Positions 52,820-61,143 of a DNA stretch of 64,000 nucleotides are shown here, one piece after another (positions within the stretch are counted from its first letter, which is position 1; every line of letters starts with the position of its first letter). Source of the DNA: Chitinophagales bacterium (GTDB lineage: Bacteria; Bacteroidota; Bacteroidia; Chitinophagales; UBA10324); the NCBI GenBank assembly GCA_025056305.1, contig JANWWJ010000038.1, positions 1-64,000 on the forward strand. Direction: 5' to 3'. The notes under the pieces are model-generated. The model was not told the origin of the DNA, did not search any database, and saw nothing but the letters and a program-made list of their open reading frames with translations. The position numbers and the translations under genes were made by a program.

Positions 52820-55800
52820 CTAAAAGCTTCTTCCAATGCCTATGAGGCAACGGAAATGAAAGGCAGAAGTGTTTGCGGGCAGGGCCGGCGTAACCCACAG
52901 GGGGAAATCGGCACGTATGGTCAGCGGCTCAAGTTTGTCAAACATAAACCAGCGGCGAATGGTGAAGCTCACACCGATACCGGCATCCGCCAAAAGAGGA
53001 GAAAATTTTATGGGTTTTTTCCATATTCCTTCTGAGGGAGCGTCGGCCATGAATCCGGCTTCGGCAAAAAGGTACGCATCAATACGAAGCCATTGCTGGG
53101 TAACAGAAGGCTGAAGACGCATCAGGTTGCTGAAGTCCCATTCTAGGTTGAGCGCACTTCCGCTGGTACTGAACGGAAGAAGGCCTGCCGGATTGCCTGC
53201 GGCTTCGAAGCTTAAAAACGACAAGGCTCTTATGTTGAGTCCGCCGCCCAGGTGCGTTTGAACCAGTGAGGCAGGATCTGGGCAATGCCAGGTCTGCGGA
53301 AACCATCCGCGGCTGCGGTAAAAGCGATGATCCATGTATTCTTCGGGCGAGGCTCCGGCGGCGAACAACAAGCTTTGACGAGTACCAAAGTTGGGAGTGC
53401 CAGCGCGTACATAAGCGCGAAGGCGCACTTGAGTTTTCCCTGCCTGCCATTGGTTAAAGGCTTCGCCCGCAGCGTAGGAATAGGCCGCGGTGTCGGCTAC
53501 CAACAACGGTGTCCGAAGCGTTAACTGCCACCAGCCATAGCCTGTAAAATACTTAAAAGATCTCTTATAACTAATTTTGATAAAACTATTGATCTGCTCA
53601 TAGCTCCAGCTGCAGGGTTGAATCATATAGCAGGCGTTCTGTGCCGGTCGGAATTGCCATTCATAAGCCCACGACCACAGCGCCACATTGCGCTGAGGCC
53701 AGCTGAGCGCTGTACGTATTCTCCAGAGACCTTCCCCGGCCCGTACAGAGGCCAAATACGTTACCCCGCCGCCCAGGCGGGGCAGCACCGTTCGGTATGT
53801 GAAATCGGCAAACAGCGGCATGAGGCGGCACCCCCCTTCCGGCAGGCAGCTGATTTGACTCTGGGTTTCAGAGCAAGCTTTGAAAGGACGTGCCCCCCAA
53901 GAGGTACTGGCAAGCAGACTGAAAGAGAACACATTTTTTATTTCCATATAATTTCCGCTCATAAAGACACCCACCTTTAACCCATCGATGGAATTGTACC
54001 AGAGGTCTGGCCGCGCGTAAAGCTGGTAAGTAGTCCAGTTCGGTGGCTGATTCAACAGATAGTCGGGCCGTATTTCCAGTCGGCGTGGCCATTCATTGTT
54101 GGGCATGTAGATATCGGCCATGCGCTTTGTTGGGTCAATCATCACCTTGCTCAGGCCTCCAGGTATATGCACTTTCATTTCATAATACGGATGCAGCTTA
54201 TCCCAACCATACCATCGGGGCAAAACCGTTGCACGTGTAGATTTGATAAACCATGTATTGGGTATGTGAAAAGAATAAGGGGTATGATTCCGGCTCAAGA
54301 CGGTCACGTCCAGTGATGACTGCATGCGTCCCTTACGCTGAAGTCGTATGAGGTAACAATCGGTATTGCGGTTGCAAGGAATCTTCATCGACGCTGATGA
54401 TGTGCTTGTTTGAGCTACATATGCTGAATCGCTTTTCAATCGCCGCACCGAAAGAATGGCATAGTCCTGCTTCTTTGTGGTTTCCAGCCACTGATCGAAA
54501 AACCAATTCAAATCCATTCCCACGATTTCCGTAACGGCAGCTCGAAAATCTTCAGGATAGGGATGACAGAGCATCCATTTATGGAAATAATGTTTCATAA
54601 CCTTTTGAAAAAGGCTGTCGCCCAACACATATTGAAGATTGTACAGCATGGTGGCGGTTTTGAAATACACGAGGCGATAACCTCCGCCATGACCCAAGGC
54701 ACTGTTGAAGCCATCGCTGTGCTGATTGATGGGTTCGTCGGTACCGTTGATGGCTTCTGATAGATAGGGGTGATACACCCGTTGGTGCTGTTGAATCAGC
54801 GGCTGTCGGTATCGGCGTACGTAGCCATTGGTTGCGGGAAGGGTAGGGAGGGTGTCGCCAAAAATCTTTCGCATGGCCCAGCTTTCCAGAAACTGAGTGA
54901 ACCCTTCATCGAGGAATGCACGATAGGTTTCATTATTGGCCACATGGCCGTAAAACCACATGTGCCCCACTTCGTGCGCCAGCAATCCAAAATATCCCGG
55001 GGAGCGGCCACCATCCAGCGTTACCATGGGATATTCCATGCCATCGGCGGCGTCGGCTACAATGATTTTTGGCCAGAGGTAGGGCCCAAAATCGCGCGAG
55101 TAGATGTATATCAATTGAGCGGCAAACGCCGCCGCATCTTGCCAATAGGCGGCATGCGATTCCTGAGCCAACGCTTGGCATAAGACAGTTCTGTTTTTTC
55201 CTAAGAATGGATCATAAATGGTTACATATGTTTCATCAATACGGTAGGTAGGGTCGGCTGTGAAGGCAAAATCGTGAACATTTTCTGCATAAAAATGCCA
55301 CGTCTTCCTTTTTTGAGGCTCATAAGGAATTATTGTGGAAGCAGTGCTGTTCCATGGCTTAGCGGCAAAATTCTTCAGGTCCAGTTTTTGCCGTAATTCC
55401 CGAGGGAGCACTTCTTCTTCATTAAGCAGCGTGCCGGTAGCTCCTACCACATAATTTGCCGCAAAAGAGAGCTGTACATCATAGGTGCCGAAATTGCCGT
55501 AAAATTCTTTTCCCAAATGTTGATCGGTATCCCAACCCATCCGCGCATCATAGACGCATATGCGCGGATACCAATGCACGCCATCGTAATGGGTATAACC
55601 GTTTACCGAAAACTTCTTCATGCGGCGTCGCTGTGTGCCGGAATCGAAATAGGTACGAAAGCTCATGTAAAAGGTGAGGGAATCATTGGGAGGAAGGGGT
55701 CGAGGCAAAGGCAGACGCATCACCGAAAAGTCTTGCTCCCACTGCATCAGCTGCCCTTCAACCGCCACGGTGTCCAACAGACACCCTTTTCCTGCAGCTT

Positions 55801-56161
55801 CGTAAGGGCCAAAGCGTTGCTTAAACCAATTGGCACGGTTGAGCGCTTCCAAATGGCCTCCTTTCACGAACGCTTGTTGGTATAAATGAAAAAAAACTTC
55901 ATACAACGTATCGGGTGAGTTATTCCAGTAGATGAGCCATTGCCGACCCCTGATGGTATGGGTTTGTTCGTCAACGAATGCTGTAATGCGATAATAGAGA
56001 TCCTGCTGCCAGTAGGCAGCATGGGGTTTTCGGTTTTTCCAATAATAAGGGTTGGCGGCGCTGCGATAATCGTTCGGTGGCCGGTTGGGGTCGTAAACAC
56101 TGCCTTTGGTATGCAGGGCACATAGCCCGCCCAAGGCAATCAAAAACGCTATCTTTAACAC
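52820..56161 (-). CDS. M1 zinc aminopeptidase with probable C-terminal outer-membrane beta-barrel
   Basis: 1113 residues starting with GTG; a signal peptide ends near HTKG. The M1 catalytic domain covers about 30-600, with H396-E397-V-G-H400 and the second zinc Glu E419 (18 residues between, as in M1), plus DGMEYPMVTLDGG for the substrate N-terminus. The last 400 residues or so alternate polar and hydrophobic residues in short strands and end PLTIRADFPLWV ... FHFRCLIGIGRSF, with a terminal Phe as in BAM-recognised barrels. This suggests a peptidase tethered to an outer-membrane barrel. The barrel is inferred from pattern only. Bacteroidota M1 proteins are often long, so this may be a known but little-studied form. 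Confidence 0.85.
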   Translation of the reverse strand: MLKIAFLIALGGLCALHTKGSVYDPNRPPNDYRSAANPYYWKNRKPHAAYWQQDLYYRITAFVDEQTHTIRGRQWLIYWNNSPDTLYEVFFHLYQQAFVKGGHLEALNRANWFKQRFGPYEAAGKGCLLDTVAVEGQLMQWEQDFSVMRLPLPRPLPPNDSLTFYMSFRTYFDSGTQRRRMKKFSVNGYTHYDGVHWYPRICVYDARMGWDTDQHLGKEFYGNFGTYDVQLSFAANYVVGATGTLLNEEEVLPRELRQKLDLKNFAAKPWNSTASTIIPYEPQKRKTWHFYAENVHDFAFTADPTYRIDETYVTIYDPFLGKNRTVLCQALAQESHAAYWQDAAAFAAQLIYIYSRDFGPYLWPKIIVADAADGMEYPMVTLDGGRSPGYFGLLAHEVGHMWFYGHVANNETYRAFLDEGFTQFLESWAMRKIFGDTLPTLPATNGYVRRYRQPLIQQHQRVYHPYLSEAINGTDEPINQHSDGFNSALGHGGGYRLVYFKTATMLYNLQYVLGDSLFQKVMKHYFHKWMLCHPYPEDFRAAVTEIVGMDLNWFFDQWLETTKKQDYAILSVRRLKSDSAYVAQTSTSSASMKIPCNRNTDCYLIRLQRKGRMQSSLDVTVLSRNHTPYSFHIPNTWFIKSTRATVLPRWYGWDKLHPYYEMKVHIPGGLSKVMIDPTKRMADIYMPNNEWPRRLEIRPDYLLNQPPNWTTYQLYARPDLWYNSIDGLKVGVFMSGNYMEIKNVFSFSLLASTSWGARPFKACSETQSQISCLPEGGCRLMPLFADFTYRTVLPRLGGGVTYLASVRAGEGLWRIRTALSWPQRNVALWSWAYEWQFRPAQNACYMIQPCSWSYEQINSFIKISYKRSFKYFTGYGWWQLTLRTPLLVADTAAYSYAAGEAFNQWQAGKTQVRLRAYVRAGTPNFGTRQSLLFAAGASPEEYMDHRFYRSRGWFPQTWHCPDPASLVQTHLGGGLNIRALSFLSFEAAGNPAGLLPFSTSGSALNLEWDFSNLMRLQPSVTQQWLRIDAYLFAEAGFMADAPSEGIWKKPIKFSPLLADAGIGVSFTIRRWFMFDKLEPLTIRADFPLWVTPALPANTSAFHFRCLIGIGRSF

Positions 56162-56251
56162 AGGTCCATAGCTTTAATGCAGTGAATATATTCTGCATTT
56201 ACAACATGGATGTTGATATGTATTCCAAAAAAATAATTAGCTGAGGTATTT

Positions 56252-57352
56252 ATGATTTCTCACGACGCTCGTTTGTTCCAGATTGCCTTAACCTGCATCA
56301 ACGGCATAGGCGACGTCTTGGCGCGGAGCCTGGTGTCGCATCTGGGCAGTGCTGAGGAGGTGTTTCGAGCGTCCATGCGTCGCCTGATGGAAGTGCCGGG
56401 CATCAGCCGCAAGAGGGCTGAAGCCATCAAGCAATTCAATGAATGGAGCAAGGTCGAAGCTGAACTACAGTTTATGCAGCGAAACCAAATCAGGATGCAT
56501 TTCATCCAAGACGAGGATTATCCGCATCGCCTGCGCATGATCAACGATGCACCGGTGCTGCTTTATTCCAAAGGCAATCTGGACCTGAATGCTGCCCGTA
56601 TGATTGCCATTGTGGGTACTCGCCGGTGCTCGGAGCATGGGCGGCTGGTTGCCCAACAATTTGTACGTGATTTAAAACCGTATCAGCCTGTAATCGTAAG
56701 TGGTCTTGCGTATGGAATTGACATCATTGCTCATCAGGCTGCTTTGCAGGAGGGGCTGCCCACCGTAGCGGTATTGGCACATGGCCTGAACCGGATTTAT
56801 CCTCACCGACATTCCGCAATAGCACGAGCCATGATGAAAAACGGTGGGTTGCTTACCGAGTTTCGGCATACCGATGCGTTTGAAGCCCAAAATTTTCCTT
56901 TGCGAAATCGAATTATAGCTGGATTATGTGATGCTACGATCGTGGTCGAAACGGCACGCGAAGGGGGCGCCCTAATCACGGCCCGGCTGGCGGCAGGCTA
57001 CGATCGTGATGTGTTTTGTGTACCCGGCCGACCTACGGATCGTCAATCGCAAGGCTGTAATGCGCTAATTCGTTCGCAGTTAGCCATGCTGGCCGAGTCG
57101 GCTGATGATGTAGTGACCTTTCTGAACTGGAAGCAGCCACAGCCACCGCAGCAATCAGCCAAAGTGAAGTTAGACCTCACGCCTGAGGAACACAGCATCA
57201 TGCAGGTATTGCAAGATGGGCAACAGGTGCATGTCGATGTGATTGCTGACCGCACCAAGCTCCCTGCAAGTGCCTTGGCTATGGCTTTGTTGAATTTGGA
57301 ACTAAAAGATTTGGTCGTGGCCTTGCCTGGCAAGCAGTACCGATGCCGTTAG
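56252..57352 (+). CDS. dprA: DNA-processing protein DprA
   Basis: 366 residues from the ATG at 56252 with GAGG 8 nt before it. N-terminal helix-hairpin-helix (GIGDVLARSLVSHLGSAEEVF ... VPGISRKRAEAI), Rossmann-type core (IAIVGTRRCSEHGRLVAQ, VSGLAYGIDIIAHQAAL, VLAHGLNRIYPHRH, FPLRNRIIAGLCDATIVVETAREGGALITARLA, VFCVPGRPTD), and C-terminal winged helix (LTPEEHSIMQVLQDGQQVHVDVI). It loads RecA on incoming single-stranded DNA during transformation. The 90-bp divergent gap to the M1 gene shows no clear -7 box. Confidence 0.95.
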   Translation: MISHDARLFQIALTCINGIGDVLARSLVSHLGSAEEVFRASMRRLMEVPGISRKRAEAIKQFNEWSKVEAELQFMQRNQIRMHFIQDEDYPHRLRMINDAPVLLYSKGNLDLNAARMIAIVGTRRCSEHGRLVAQQFVRDLKPYQPVIVSGLAYGIDIIAHQAALQEGLPTVAVLAHGLNRIYPHRHSAIARAMMKNGGLLTEFRHTDAFEAQNFPLRNRIIAGLCDATIVVETAREGGALITARLAAGYDRDVFCVPGRPTDRQSQGCNALIRSQLAMLAESADDVVTFLNWKQPQPPQQSAKVKLDLTPEEHSIMQVLQDGQQVHVDVIADRTKLPASALAMALLNLELKDLVVALPGKQYRCR

Positions 57353-57354
57353 CT

Positions 57355-59274
57355 TCAGAAAACATCGCATCGTTGCACCCGAATGAGATTGCCATCCGGG
57401 AATACTTTGACGCGTTCAAGGGTGATCGGTATAGGGATGTTGCCGTCATAGTGCTGGATAATTTTTCCCGATTGCACCAAACGACCGCGGTAAAAATTGA
57501 ACCAACAGAGCTCGGTTCCTGGCTCGAAATTTTTGAACTGTTGCGTACGGCGCAGGGTGATGTCCGTCCAGGCTGATTCAGGCATGCGGGGCGGAAGTAG
57601 TGACAGGTCGTTTAACTGCCGCTGCTGCACGAAGACCTTTACTTGCCAAAGACTATCGGTGTCCACCAGGGCGCTATCGACCCAATCCAGGTGGGCTTGC
57701 AACGCCCCTATTGGATCGCCATTATAGTAGGGGGGCACGGATACGTCATCGGTGCCTGGATTTCCGTCCAAACTGGTTCGTGAAAATGCCGGATATGACT
57801 TGTTGGTGGCAAAACGGAGCAAATCGCCGGGAGAAAGGGTAGGCCATGCATTGTTGCTGCCGCCGCCGTGTTCGCGCAGATCCCACAGGTAAACGCCTCC
57901 ATGTCGGTTAGCGGTAACACTGTCATACAAGGTAATTTTTTCCTGCCAACAGGTGTTGTGATCTTCTTTTCCACTAACGGCCTTGAGAAAAGGTAAAGAA
58001 CGATAGCGGTGGTAATGAAGCATGAAAGGCATGTTGGTCAGATCGTAAATGCGCCAAACGGAGTCGGTGCCATCACCCTTGGGAATGTCGGTGGGTAGGT
58101 TGGAGAAGTCTTCATGCCCCCACAAGGCTCGGGTTTCTTTTCGTGCTGAACCGGTGTTGTTGAATTTACAGTTGGGGTTGTCATCGTCAGGAGCGGCAAC
58201 CCAAAAACGACTTTCGCTCAAATTCGCGGCCGCGAATCGGTTGGGCTCCAGCATACTGAGCAGAATTGCTCCTGCGCAGCCTTGCGAGTTGCCGATCAGA
58301 TAAATGCGTTGCGTGTCAATCGTGTTGGGGAAGGTGCGTAAAATCCAGTCTAACTCCCAACGGATGCGGTAGTACGTGTAGGCGCGAATGACCCCCGAGG
58401 TGGGTGGTGGATCGTTCTTTTTTGCTTTGTAGATATTAAAGTTTTCATGATATCCAAGCCATCTTGTGTTGAAGCCTGCCTTTGAATCAAAGTTGAACGC
58501 AGGAATCCAGTCGTCAAATCCAATTTTCCATGAATTAGGAATTTTTGCGGCAATCATGTTGTCGATGAAATTGCCTTTGCCTCCGTGGAATTTGATGAAA
58601 GCCGCATTTTTCCCTCCGACTGGTCCTGATTTGACAATACCAAAATGAAACGGGAGGCATCCTTCATTGGTCATGGCCGGATATCCGGGCACGGCCACAT
58701 TCGTGCCGTAGTGCAAATACACATCCATGGTTTCGCCTGTGGTAGAACCCGGTACGGGCACTCCGGATTTTTGTAAGTAGCATGTAATAGGCTCCAGGTG
58801 TTGGATTACCGGTTGGGAGGTAGCGTTAGAATCCGGAACTATTTTGTAAGGTGATTTTTTTGAGCATCCGGCCCGAACGGCAAAGTATGCGGGTAGGCCT
58901 TCTGCCGTGCAGTTCGTGACAAAAAGATTATGAAACGTGTCAACGACGGTATAGGGATTGTCATTAGTAATTAGAAAAGAGTTGTTCCCGGGCTGGCCGA
59001 TGGCGTAAGAGAGGCGAAAATCCCAACTGAAGTTATAAGGGACACGACCTAAATAGGTGCTTTGGGCAAGCGATGCCGAATCCGTGATTGGCGTCGCACT
59101 TTGATAGACATAATAAAAACCCGTGTCGCAGTTTACGATGTTTCGCCAGGTAATAAAGATTTGACCGTTTCGGTATTCTGCTTGGATGTTTGAAACGATC
59201 TGACTGAACGGCTTGGCGCCCGGCAATAGCCAAAGCGCTATCGTTGCAGCTCCGATTTTAGCAGCTCGAAACAC
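57355..59274 (-). CDS. Secreted alpha/beta-hydrolase-like protein, unknown substrate
   Basis: About 639 residues from GTG 59274, giving a signal peptide FRAAKIGAATIALWLLPGAKPFSQ; the upstream perfect -7 box and the avoided 61-bp overlap with pabB support it. An fn3-like N-terminal part (IVSNIQAEYRNGQIFITWRN) precedes a hydrolase domain with nucleophile elbow IYLIGNSQGCAGAILLS (G-x-S-x-G) after RIRWELDWILRTFPNTIDTQR. A His candidate lies in LREHGGGSNN. Esterase or peptidase activity on an extracellular substrate is inferred. No T9SS domain is visible at the end, so it is probably periplasmic or secreted otherwise. Confidence 0.75.
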   Translation of the reverse strand: MFRAAKIGAATIALWLLPGAKPFSQIVSNIQAEYRNGQIFITWRNIVNCDTGFYYVYQSATPITDSASLAQSTYLGRVPYNFSWDFRLSYAIGQPGNNSFLITNDNPYTVVDTFHNLFVTNCTAEGLPAYFAVRAGCSKKSPYKIVPDSNATSQPVIQHLEPITCYLQKSGVPVPGSTTGETMDVYLHYGTNVAVPGYPAMTNEGCLPFHFGIVKSGPVGGKNAAFIKFHGGKGNFIDNMIAAKIPNSWKIGFDDWIPAFNFDSKAGFNTRWLGYHENFNIYKAKKNDPPPTSGVIRAYTYYRIRWELDWILRTFPNTIDTQRIYLIGNSQGCAGAILLSMLEPNRFAAANLSESRFWVAAPDDDNPNCKFNNTGSARKETRALWGHEDFSNLPTDIPKGDGTDSVWRIYDLTNMPFMLHYHRYRSLPFLKAVSGKEDHNTCWQEKITLYDSVTANRHGGVYLWDLREHGGGSNNAWPTLSPGDLLRFATNKSYPAFSRTSLDGNPGTDDVSVPPYYNGDPIGALQAHLDWVDSALVDTDSLWQVKVFVQQRQLNDLSLLPPRMPESAWTDITLRRTQQFKNFEPGTELCWFNFYRGRLVQSGKIIQHYDGNIPIPITLERVKVFPDGNLIRVQRCDVF

Positions 59275-59288
59275 GAGCAATATTAAGC

Positions 59289-59296
59289 CAAAATTA
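59289..59296 (-). promoter_or_regulatory. -7 promoter box TAATTTTG for the secreted hydrolase gene
   Basis: A perfect TAnnTTTG on the minus strand, 14 nt before GTG 59274 (8 nt before TTG 59280). It lies just beyond the pabB stop (59322) and decides the start. Confidence 0.52.
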
Positions 59297-59321
59297 ATCC
59301 ATGCCGGTTGCGTGATTGGGA

Positions 59322-60605
59322 TCAGCGCATGAGCTGAAATCCCGGCAAAGCTGATGTTACGGATCGAGCTTTCAGGAAACACTCCTCAAATTCCGCTGTA
59401 GCGTTGGCATACCACGTAATTCCGCTGCCCGTGTGGAGCGACAGATTGCCGTTTTCCGCATCGTAAAGAAAACTGCGAATGACTACGTTGAAATCAAAAT
59501 CAGCCTGGGGCGTGATGTAACCGGTAATGCCGGCATATAATCCGCGGCTAATGGGTTCGTATTGTTCGATCAATTGCATGGCCTTGACTTTGGGTGCTCC
59601 GGTCATGGAACCGGGAGGAAAAGCGTAGCGCAACACATCTGTAAAAGGTATGTCGTTGCGAAGTTGTGCCTCAATGGTAGAAATCATTTGCAAGACGCCG
59701 GGGAAGGCGTATACTCCAAACAATTCTTTAACTTGAACGGTGCCGGGAATGGCACAGCGGGTCAGGTCGTTACGCATCAGGTCCACAATCATCACATTTT
59801 CGGATTGCTCTTTGGGATCAAGGGCTAAAGTTGCTTCAGATGCATTTTGTCTCGGGTCAGCGGTACCTTTCATGGGCTGGGCAATGAGGGTAGTGCCCTT
59901 TTTGCGGATAAACCGTTCAGGACTGGCCCCGACAACATAGCGATGGGCATGACGCAGCAGGCAAGAAAAAGGTGCCGGAGCATGTTGATTGAGGCACTGC
60001 ATCATCCAGAGTGGATCTAAGCCGGTGCTTTGCGCGACGAATTCTATACAGTAATTTATTTCATATATATCGCCTGCGGCCAGATGTTGGCGGATTAAGT
60101 CAAATGCTTCGCGGTAGTCCTGAAGTGAGGTGCGGCATTGCATGGTTATGGGTAATGCCGCTTTCAAGGGTCTGGGTTGGATGGCCCATATTTGCTTCCA
60201 TACATGGGCCGCATCATCGATACTTTCGATGGTTAACTTTTGCTCGTGTAACTGAAATACGTGTCGGGGACGGAAGAAAAACAGATCGTCGAAGGCCACA
60301 CGGGCATCCGGCTGCCTGCGACGGTGGCTGGATGGTTCCAACACCTTGCGCAGGTCATAACCTAAATAGCCAAACCACCAATCAGGACACCGCCGGTGTG
60401 CAGCATAAAGTGCTGCAAGTCCGTCACTTGCTCCACCGACCTGTTCGATAGCGCCGCAGGCTACGAGCCATTGTTGCGCAAATCCCGGATGGCGGTAATT
60501 ATTTCTATTAAAAAAAACGTAATGTCTTTCTTGCTCGCACCAGTTCAGGAGCCGCAGATACAGATCATCCATATGCGGCACTGGAAACGTGCGTTGTGAG
60601 CGCAT
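59322..60605 (-). CDS. pabB: Aminodeoxychorismate synthase component I
   Basis: 427 residues of the chorismate-binding family. AQPMKGTADP contains the Lys typical of PabB (PIKGT) rather than the Ala of anthranilate synthase (PIAGT). Other signatures: VGASPERFIRKKG, ENVMIVDLMRNDLTR, FPPGSMTGAPKVKAMQLI and GLYAGITGYI. It makes aminodeoxychorismate for folate with a glutaminase (PabA), which is not adjacent. It lies 20 nt after the lysine-rich protein gene on the same strand. Confidence 0.92.
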   Translation of the reverse strand: MRSQRTFPVPHMDDLYLRLLNWCEQERHYVFFNRNNYRHPGFAQQWLVACGAIEQVGGASDGLAALYAAHRRCPDWWFGYLGYDLRKVLEPSSHRRRQPDARVAFDDLFFFRPRHVFQLHEQKLTIESIDDAAHVWKQIWAIQPRPLKAALPITMQCRTSLQDYREAFDLIRQHLAAGDIYEINYCIEFVAQSTGLDPLWMMQCLNQHAPAPFSCLLRHAHRYVVGASPERFIRKKGTTLIAQPMKGTADPRQNASEATLALDPKEQSENVMIVDLMRNDLTRCAIPGTVQVKELFGVYAFPGVLQMISTIEAQLRNDIPFTDVLRYAFPPGSMTGAPKVKAMQLIEQYEPISRGLYAGITGYITPQADFDFNVVIRSFLYDAENGNLSLHTGSGITWYANATAEFEECFLKARSVTSALPGFQLMR

Positions 60606-60625
60606 GCCGTTTTATAAGGCAGCGG

Positions 60626-61051
60626 CTAGTAGTTTTCGTCGGATCGGTCTTCGTTGTCGTCCATGCCGTTGTCGTCCGCAGGCAAGTCGGTATCAGGGGG
60701 TACATCGTCATAGTCTTTTAAGTCGCGACTGCTGCCGGTGCGGCTGGAGGCGGTGCTGGGCACTTCCGTTCGATGCATGAATTCTTCCATTTCTCGGTCT
60801 TTGGGCGATGCTGCCTTGGTGGTCTTGACCGGAGCTACACGGCTTTTCTTCGGGGCAGCTTTTTTGGTGGCAACGGGTTTTTTAGCAGCTTTGGCTGCTG
60901 CTTTCTTGGCGGCCTTCTTAGCCGGCTTTGCTGCCTTTTTGGGTTTAGCTTTTACTGCCTTTTTTGCTTTTGCAGAGGCTTTGGCAGCACTTTTTCCTTT
61001 AGCCGCTTTTGTACTGCCCTTGGCTTTGGTGGCTTTCTTCTTTGCTGTCAT
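60626..61051 (-). CDS. Lysine/alanine-rich histone H1-like protein with acidic tail
   Basis: 141 residues in two opposite halves. Residues 1-85 are almost entirely Lys, Ala and Pro in AKKAA/KAAKK repeats, as in histone H1 tails and bacterial H1-like proteins. Residues of about 85-141 are acidic (DLKDYDDVPPDTDLPADDNG, DEDR-type end). The basic part should bind DNA or RNA; the acidic tail could tune binding or contact other proteins. No folded HU-like domain is present. The gene order with pabB suggests shared transcription. The alternative is low-complexity linker protein. It reads as Ala/Phe-rich in the other strand, which is an artefact. Confidence 0.85.
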   Translation of the reverse strand: MTAKKKATKAKGSTKAAKGKSAAKASAKAKKAVKAKPKKAAKPAKKAAKKAAAKAAKKPVATKKAAPKKSRVAPVKTTKAASPKDREMEEFMHRTEVPSTASSRTGSSRDLKDYDDVPPDTDLPADDNGMDDNEDRSDENY

Positions 61052-61143
61052 GCGAAAAAATTTTGATGGTAAATTTTGAACGAAGTTTTGATTTAACCAA
61101 GTACTACACTACGTTGCTTGGGAGAAAAAATTAGTGTTTTTTG

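Noticed and set aside
60738-61079. Alanine/phenylalanine-rich open frame opposite the lysine-rich protein, resembling a membrane protein.
   Set aside because: It is the reverse reading of Lys/Ala codons (AAG, GCC), which always gives Leu/Phe/Ala; the lysine-rich reading has the sensible start and the operon context.
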